A program made the translations under genes and the position numbers. A stretch of 11,054 bases of DNA, from assembly GCA_041493205.1 (NCBI GenBank), contig JBGPYM010000092.1, positions 1 through 11,054 on the forward strand, in the 5' to 3' direction. Positions within the stretch are counted from its first letter, which is position 1. Every line of letters starts with the position of its first letter. The notes beneath the pieces were generated by a model. It made no database searches, was not told where the DNA came from, and saw nothing but the letters and a program-made list of their open reading frames with translations. This stretch comes from JBGPYM01 sp041493205. GTDB lineage: Bacteria; Bacteroidota; Ignavibacteria; UBA10030; UBA6906. Shown in pieces: positions 7,383-11,054 of the stretch.

Positions 7383-8180
7383 TCAGCCGAATGCGGGAAA
7401 AATGATGCTTTCCATCTTCTCGGCGCGGCCGGTCTCGGCGTCGGCCCGCACATAGACGCCGCAGAGCCGAACATCGTGGGACGCGACCTCATACTTGTGA
7501 GGCGTTCCGGTAATCAGGCGCTTGAGCGCCAGATCTTTTTTCATGCCGAGCACGGAGTCGTAGGGGCCGGTCATTCCCACGTCGCTCTGGAACGCAGTTC
7601 CGCGGGGAAGAATCCGGGCGTCGGCGGTCGGCGTGTGCGTGTGCGTCCCGACGACCGCGGAGACCCTGCCGTCAAGATGCCAGCCCATGGCCATCTTCTC
7701 CGCTGTTGCGTCCGCGTGGAAATCAACAAATATCACCTTTGTTTCCTCATGGATCTTCGCGACAGCCCAGTCCGCCGTCCGGAACGGGTCATCGATCGGC
7801 TGCATGTAGACCCGTCCCTGAAGGTTCATGACGGCCGCTTTCCCCTTCTCGCCGAGATCGACGACGAAGTAGCCATTCCCCCCGTTCTCCCGGGGATAGT
7901 TGAGCGGGCGCAGAATGCGGCGGTCCCCCCCGAGCACTTTGCGGCTGTCCCACCGGTCCCAGACATGGTTGCCGGTCGTGATGACATGAGCGCCGAGTTC
8001 GAAAATCCGCTTTGCATGTTCCTCGGCGATTCCCTTCCCTTCGGTGACGTTTTCCCCGTTGACGATCAGGAGGTCCACGTCAAATTTTTTGACATAATTG
8101 GGGATAAGGGTTGCGGCGAGATCAAGGCCGGGCGTTCCGACGATATCGCCGACGAAAAAAATATTCAGAAAACGGGGCAA
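7383..8180 (-). CDS. ymdB: YmdB/TIGR00282-family metallophosphoesterase
   Basis: This 265-residue protein has the calcineurin-like fold of the YmdB family, whose Bacillus subtilis member hydrolyses 2',3'-cyclic nucleotides and affects biofilm and RNA turnover. Metal-ligand motifs appear in order: FVGDIVG (Asp12), NGENVTEG (Glu43, Asn44), TTGNHVWD (Asn71, His72), VDFHADATAEK (His155) and VGTHTHTPTAD (His180, His182). All predicted dinuclear-metal ligands are present, so it should be active. It is cytoplasmic: no signal peptide. The start is TTG 8180, the only conventional start between the in-frame upstream TAA and the conserved NIFFVGDIVG block; no Shine-Dalgarno precedes it. It is the first gene after the ispG terminator and overlaps no neighbour; folD begins 4 nt downstream. 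Its role in this organism is inferred only from the family. Confidence 0.92.
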   Translation of the reverse strand: MPRFLNIFFVGDIVGTPGLDLAATLIPNYVKKFDVDLLIVNGENVTEGKGIAEEHAKRIFELGAHVITTGNHVWDRWDSRKVLGGDRRILRPLNYPRENGGNGYFVVDLGEKGKAAVMNLQGRVYMQPIDDPFRTADWAVAKIHEETKVIFVDFHADATAEKMAMGWHLDGRVSAVVGTHTHTPTADARILPRGTAFQSDVGMTGPYDSVLGMKKDLALKRLITGTPHKYEVASHDVRLCGVYVRADAETGRAEKMESIIFPAFG

Positions 8181-8230
8181 GGCAATCGGGATGCGTTAAG
8201 GATGAACGCAGTTTGGCTATCAATGTACGC

Positions 8231-8251
8231 AAAAACGCCGCGAAAAGCAGC
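8231..8251 (-). terminator. Possible secondary intrinsic terminator after ispG
   Basis: On the minus strand GCTGC, a TTTTC loop and GCGGC can pair over 5 bp with one G-U wobble (8251-8237), followed after one G by five Ts (8235-8231). It directly follows the stronger hairpin and could act as a back-up. The short stem makes it tentative. Confidence 0.4.
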
Positions 8252-8286
8252 AAAAAAACCCGCGGGCCGTGGAGACGGCGCGCGGG
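8252..8286 (-). terminator. Strong Rho-independent terminator after ispG
   Basis: On the minus strand the stem is CCCGCG (8286-8281), one mismatch, then GCCGT. A CTCC loop (8274-8271) follows, then ACGGC, one mismatch and CGCGGG (8264-8259). Seven Ts come straight after (8258-8252). This 6+5 bp GC-rich stem with a T tract begins 26 nt past the ispG stop and should end the pgk-rhomboid-ispG unit. Confidence 0.88.
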
Positions 8287-8312
8287 CGAACCCGTGCGGT
8301 GCAGAGCGGGAC

Positions 8313-9455
8313 TCAGGCTGCGTCCGGGGTGAACCGGTGCACCTCCTCAACGATTACGTCGACGATTTCCGATTCCTTGACACGGCGTACGACCTCTCCC
8401 TTGCGGTAGAGGATGCCGACTCCCTTGCCGGCCGCGATCCCGATGTCCGCCTCGCTTGCTTCACCCGGCCCGTTCACCACGCAGCCGAGAACGGCGATCT
8501 TGACAGGTTTCTTCACGCCCTCGAGGCGCTTTTCCAGTTCAGCCATGATGCCGAACAGATCGACTTCCAGCCGGCCGCAGGTCGGACACGCGATCAACTC
8601 TATATTGCGCGAGGCGAGGCTCAGGGAGCGGAGGATCTCCTTCCCGACCTCGACTTCACGGACCGGGTCATCAGTCAGTGAAACGCGAATCGTGTCGCCG
8701 ATCCCTTCTGCGAGGAGGGCCCCGATGCCGACCGCGGATTTGATGGTCCCGGTCCTGGTGGGTCCCGCTTCCGTGACGCCAAGGTGGAGAGGGATATCGG
8801 TACGTTCCGCCACGAGACGGTACGCTTCGATCATCAGTCGGACATCGGTCGATTTCACTGAAATGATCACGTCGCGGAATCCGAACCCTTCACAGATCTC
8901 CACATGACGCATGGCGCTTTCGTACAGGGCCTCTGCGGTCGGGTATCCGTGCTTCTGAAGGATATCCTCCTCAAGCGACCCCGAATTGACGCCGATGCGG
9001 ATCGGGATTCCTTTCGCCGCGGCGGCGCCAAGCACCTGATGAATCCGTTCGCGGGCTCCGATGTTACCCGGGTTGATCCTCACCTTGGCGACACCGGCCT
9101 CGATCGCCTTCAGTGCAAACACATGATTGAAGTGTATATCGGCCACGACCGGGATGGGGGAACGGCGGACAATCTCCTGCATGGCATCCGCCGCCTCGCG
9201 GTCATTGACCGTCACCCGGACGATGTCGCACCCGGCATCGGCGGCCGCAATGATCTGTGCGACGGTCCCTTCGACGTCGCCGGTCCTGGTTTTCGTCATG
9301 GTCTGGACGGTGATCGGCGCTCCGCCGCCCACGGGCACGCCGCCGATGGAGACCCGGCGCGTCTTCCGGCGGACGCCGACCCTGTAGGTCGGGTGCGGCC
9401 CGGCGGGGGGTGTGTCCGCCATATTCAGAACGGGGATTTCCATGTGCCCTGCCAT
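8313..9455 (-). CDS. ispG: (E)-4-hydroxy-3-methylbut-2-enyl-diphosphate synthase
   Basis: IspG (GcpE) is the [4Fe-4S] enzyme that reductively converts methylerythritol cyclodiphosphate to HMBPP, the penultimate MEP-pathway step to isoprenoid precursors. The 380-residue protein has the two-domain bacterial form. A TIM-barrel half runs from about residue 30 (RKTRRVSIGGVPVGGGAPITVQTM region) through KVRINPGNIG (124-133) and GVTEAGPTRTG. The C-terminal iron-sulfur domain carries Cys290 and Cys293 (CPTCGR), Cys325 (GCVVNGPGEA) and cluster-ligand Glu332. The large inserted domain of plant, Chlamydia and Bacteroidetes/Chlorobi IspG is absent. I kept ATG 9455, which begins 2 nt after the rhomboid stop, although homology starts only near residue 27 and Met5 (9443) is possible; neither has a good Shine-Dalgarno. 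It ends at a strong terminator. Confidence 0.97.
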   Translation of the reverse strand: MAGHMEIPVLNMADTPPAGPHPTYRVGVRRKTRRVSIGGVPVGGGAPITVQTMTKTRTGDVEGTVAQIIAAADAGCDIVRVTVNDREAADAMQEIVRRSPIPVVADIHFNHVFALKAIEAGVAKVRINPGNIGARERIHQVLGAAAAKGIPIRIGVNSGSLEEDILQKHGYPTAEALYESAMRHVEICEGFGFRDVIISVKSTDVRLMIEAYRLVAERTDIPLHLGVTEAGPTRTGTIKSAVGIGALLAEGIGDTIRVSLTDDPVREVEVGKEILRSLSLASRNIELIACPTCGRLEVDLFGIMAELEKRLEGVKKPVKIAVLGCVVNGPGEASEADIGIAAGKGVGILYRKGEVVRRVKESEIVDVIVEEVHRFTPDAA

Positions 9456-9457
9456 TG

Positions 9458-10378
9458 TCAGTGAATTTTCTTGCTCGCCTCGTTGAGCAGCCGCTTCTCC
9501 CGTTCGCTGAGACTCTGGTATCCGTCCCGGCTTATCTTGTCGAGAATTTCATCGATCACTTCCTGCGTCACTTCCGGCTCATCGTCGTCAGGCCTTCCTG
9601 TGCGGATATCGGTAAACCGCGCGTCCTGGATTGAGCTCTCGTTTCTCCAGGGGGCAACGCGGGGCTTTCTGCGGCCGAAGCGGCTCAGCACGTTGAGGGC
9701 CGACCGTCCGGGAATCAGCCCTTTGTCGACCAGGATAAAGATGAACCCGACGGCGGCGCCGCCGAGGTGCGCGATGTGGGCAATACCATCGGAGGTCCCG
9801 GTCACGCCTGTGAACAGCTCAAGGCCTATGTAGGCTGCAACAAAATACTTTGCCTTGATGGGGAGGAGAAAATAGATGTAGATCGGCTGGTCGGGAAACA
9901 GGATGCCGAATGCGAGCAGGACACCGAAGACCGCGCCTGAAGCACCGACCGTCGGTCCCGCCTGACCAAGCAGGGGGGCGATGAAAAGGTTGGCGACGCC
10001 GGCGCCGATGCCGCACAGGAGATAAAACAGGAGAAATTTCTGCGACCCCCAGGTGTGTTCGAGCTGCATGCCGAACATCCAGAGGGCGAGCATATTGAAA
10101 AACAGGTGGCCGAGCCCGCCGTGCATGAACATGTATGTCACGAGCTGCCACGGCCAGAAATTGGAGCCCAGCGGCCAGAGGGCCAGGTATTCCGAGAAGA
10201 TGGCAAAGATCGGAACGCCCCGGAAGGTAAACAGGGGAAGGAAAAACCCGAATACCAGCCAGATGGCGACGTTGCTGATGAGCAGTGCTTTGATGACGGG
10301 AGGGAAGAACGAGAATCCGCCGAACATTCCCGGCCGGAAATACCGTCCCTGACCCCCCTCTGCGTTGTATGCCATCAC
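9458..10378 (-). CDS. Rhomboid-family intramembrane serine protease with cytosolic C-terminal tail
   Basis: Rhomboids cut transmembrane segments of other proteins within the membrane. This 306-residue protein has about six hydrophobic segments between residues 27 and 218. It carries the L1/TM2 motif HGGLGHLFFNM (His86, His91, Asn95 for the oxyanion site), nucleophile Ser147 in VGASGAVFG and its partner His204 in HIAHLGGAAVG. Active-site residues are therefore complete. After the last membrane segment a soluble tail (about 222-306) has a basic patch (GRRKPR), an acidic stretch (DDDEPEV) and a conserved-looking helix ending SLSEREKRLLNEASKK. I associate this tail (DUF6576-like) with rhomboids of the Bacteroidetes/FCB group. 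The start is GTG 10378 or the next codon, ATG 10375; purine-rich AGGAGAGG lies upstream. Substrates are unknown. It sits 59 nt after pgk and 2 nt before ispG. Confidence 0.93.
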   Translation of the reverse strand: MMAYNAEGGQGRYFRPGMFGGFSFFPPVIKALLISNVAIWLVFGFFLPLFTFRGVPIFAIFSEYLALWPLGSNFWPWQLVTYMFMHGGLGHLFFNMLALWMFGMQLEHTWGSQKFLLFYLLCGIGAGVANLFIAPLLGQAGPTVGASGAVFGVLLAFGILFPDQPIYIYFLLPIKAKYFVAAYIGLELFTGVTGTSDGIAHIAHLGGAAVGFIFILVDKGLIPGRSALNVLSRFGRRKPRVAPWRNESSIQDARFTDIRTGRPDDDEPEVTQEVIDEILDKISRDGYQSLSEREKRLLNEASKKIH

Positions 10379-10437
10379 CCCCTACCTCTCCTCTGGCATC
10401 CCTGTTTTTTGAAGAACACGGAAGGAAACTGTTTGGT

Positions 10438-11054
10438 TCACCGCGAATCGAGCGCCGTGAGCCCCGGCAATTCCCTTCCCTCGAGAAATTCCAGCGAAGC
10501 GCCGCCGCCGGTTGATACGTGTGAGATCTGGGTCTCGAACCCCGCCTTGGCCACCGCCGCCGCGGAATCGCCCCCGCCAACGATTGTTTTTGCCCCCGCC
10601 TTCGTCGCTTCCGCGAGCAGCCGTGCCACTTCCATCGTCCCGTTGGCGAAGTTCGGCATCTCGAACACCCCCATGGGTCCGTTCCAGACGATCATTTTTG
10701 CGCGCCGGACTTCCATATTGATGATTTTCACCGTTTCGGGGCCGATGTCGAGTCCGCGCCATCCGGGAGGGATGCGCGAGACAGGTACCAGTTTCCGGTT
10801 TGCGTCATTTTCAAACCTGTCGGCAATGACGCAGTCCACGGGAAGGATGAACCGTTTCTTCTGCGTCCGCATTTCCGCCAGGAGGCTCTTGGCCAGTTCG
10901 AGCTTTTCTTCCTCGACTATGGAATCGCCGATTTCAAGACCCTGGGCGCGGAAGAACGTAAATGCCATTCCCCCGCCGATAACCAGCGCGTCGATCTTCG
11001 GCATCAGATTCTGAATGACGTCGATCTTGCCGGAGATCTTCGCGCCGCCGAGAA
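10438..11054 (-). CDS. pgk: Phosphoglycerate kinase, C-terminal 204 residues (5' end beyond the window)
   Basis: Pgk transfers the acyl phosphate of 1,3-bisphosphoglycerate to ADP in glycolysis. The frame is open to the right edge, where it reads LGGAKISGKIDVIQNL, the family's nucleotide-domain segment, continuing into MPKIDALVIGGGMAFTF. Further Rossmann-domain signatures are MIVWNGPMGVFE, the phosphate-binding VGGGDSAAAV and STGGGASLEFLEG. The protein ends at a normal point (ELPGLTALDSR then TGA). The N-terminal 3-phosphoglycerate-binding half, roughly 190 residues by family length, lies outside the window. There is no terminator in the 59 nt before the rhomboid gene, so pgk-rhomboid-ispG are probably co-transcribed. 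Pgk often follows gap; whether gap is upstream cannot be seen. No defect is visible in the part present. Confidence 0.97.
   Translation of the reverse strand, partial: LGGAKISGKIDVIQNLMPKIDALVIGGGMAFTFFRAQGLEIGDSIVEEEKLELAKSLLAEMRTQKKRFILPVDCVIADRFENDANRKLVPVSRIPPGWRGLDIGPETVKIINMEVRRAKMIVWNGPMGVFEMPNFANGTMEVARLLAEATKAGAKTIVGGGDSAAAVAKAGFETQISHVSTGGGASLEFLEGRELPGLTALDSR

Larger units (their letters stand above)
8181..8312. other. 132-nt intergenic region between ispG and ymdB: terminator plus probable ymdB promoter zone
   Basis: This is the largest gap inside the gene string. Its ispG-proximal half holds two stacked hairpins with T tracts (listed separately). The ymdB-proximal half should contain the promoter of the downstream unit. 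The only -35-like element I see is TTGATA on the minus strand (8223-8218), with no good -10 at 16-18 nt. A small inverted repeat, TGCGTT (8210-8205) and AACGCA (8197-8192) with a 7-nt centre, ends 11 nt before the TTG start. It could be an operator or a leader hairpin, or chance. No open reading frame or RNA gene is apparent. Confidence 0.5.

Noticed and set aside
7379..7492. N-terminal extension of folD by 38 codons
   Set aside because: It overlaps the ymdB 3' end in another frame, and FolD homology starts at the MTAALIDGKRIA region.
7353..8681. A 442-codon plus-strand open frame antisense to ymdB and the end of ispG
   Set aside because: It runs through the ispG terminator and opposite metal-ligand motifs of ymdB, and its composition is that of an antisense shadow.
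8161..9440. Similar 15-17 nt strings near 8161 and 9421 (ATATTCAGAA followed by ACGGGG)
   Set aside because: They fall inside the ymdB and ispG 5' coding ends, differ by an indel and have no extended similarity, so I treat them as coincidence rather than a repeat.
10379..10437. Possible terminator or promoter between pgk and the rhomboid gene
   Set aside because: I found no stem followed by a T tract and no convincing -35/-10 pair; only a purine-rich ribosome-binding region is present.
1..11054. CRISPR array, tRNA/rRNA, transposon ends, phage or defence genes
   Set aside because: I saw no direct-repeat arrays, tRNA-like cloverleaf sequences, transposase motifs or toxin/antitoxin-like small genes. 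The whole window is accounted for by ten metabolic or housekeeping genes and short gaps.

Overview
The window is a compact, GC-rich bacterial chromosome segment in which every gene I can support lies on the minus strand, so transcription runs from high to low coordinates. I recognise ten genes: eight complete and one cut at each edge. No RNA gene, mobile element, CRISPR array, phage gene or defence gene is visible. The long plus-strand frames are antisense shadows of the real genes.

In transcription order the genes are: pgk (C-terminal half, 10438-11054); a rhomboid-type intramembrane protease (9458-10378); ispG of the MEP isoprenoid pathway (8313-9455); a strong intrinsic terminator (about 8252-8286); a YmdB-type metallophosphoesterase (7383-8180); folD (6476-7378); pruA-type delta-1-pyrroline-5-carboxylate dehydrogenase (4884-6443); sucC (3687-4850); gatB (2200-3675); tpiA (1422-2180); and an exported glycoside hydrolase family 2 enzyme (1-1327, N-terminal part).

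The spacing suggests three transcription units. Unit A is pgk-rhomboid-ispG and ends at the terminator. Unit B is ymdB-folD-pruA-sucC-gatB-tpiA, with gaps of only 4, 32, 33, 11 and 19 nt. Unit C starts with the GH2 gene, preceded by a 94-nt gap holding a promoter-like element and an operator-like palindrome. The products serve glycolysis (Pgk, TpiA), one-carbon metabolism (FolD), proline/glutamate catabolism feeding the TCA cycle (PruA, SucC), tRNA-Gln/Asn amidation (GatB), isoprenoid synthesis (IspG) and saccharide breakdown in the envelope (GH2). This is housekeeping metabolism rather than one dedicated pathway.

Taxonomy is inferred from remembered protein character only. SucC resembles Chlorobi/Bacteroidetes-type SucC, and the rhomboid has the C-terminal helical tail I associate with FCB-group rhomboids. 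Together with high GC this suggests an FCB-superphylum bacterium, possibly Ignavibacteria- or Chlorobi-like. The short IspG without the inserted middle domain does not fit typical Bacteroidetes or Chlorobi, so placement is tentative. I found no convincing undescribed system. The items most worth a second look are the regulatory elements before the GH2 gene, the tandem terminator, and the short IspG.
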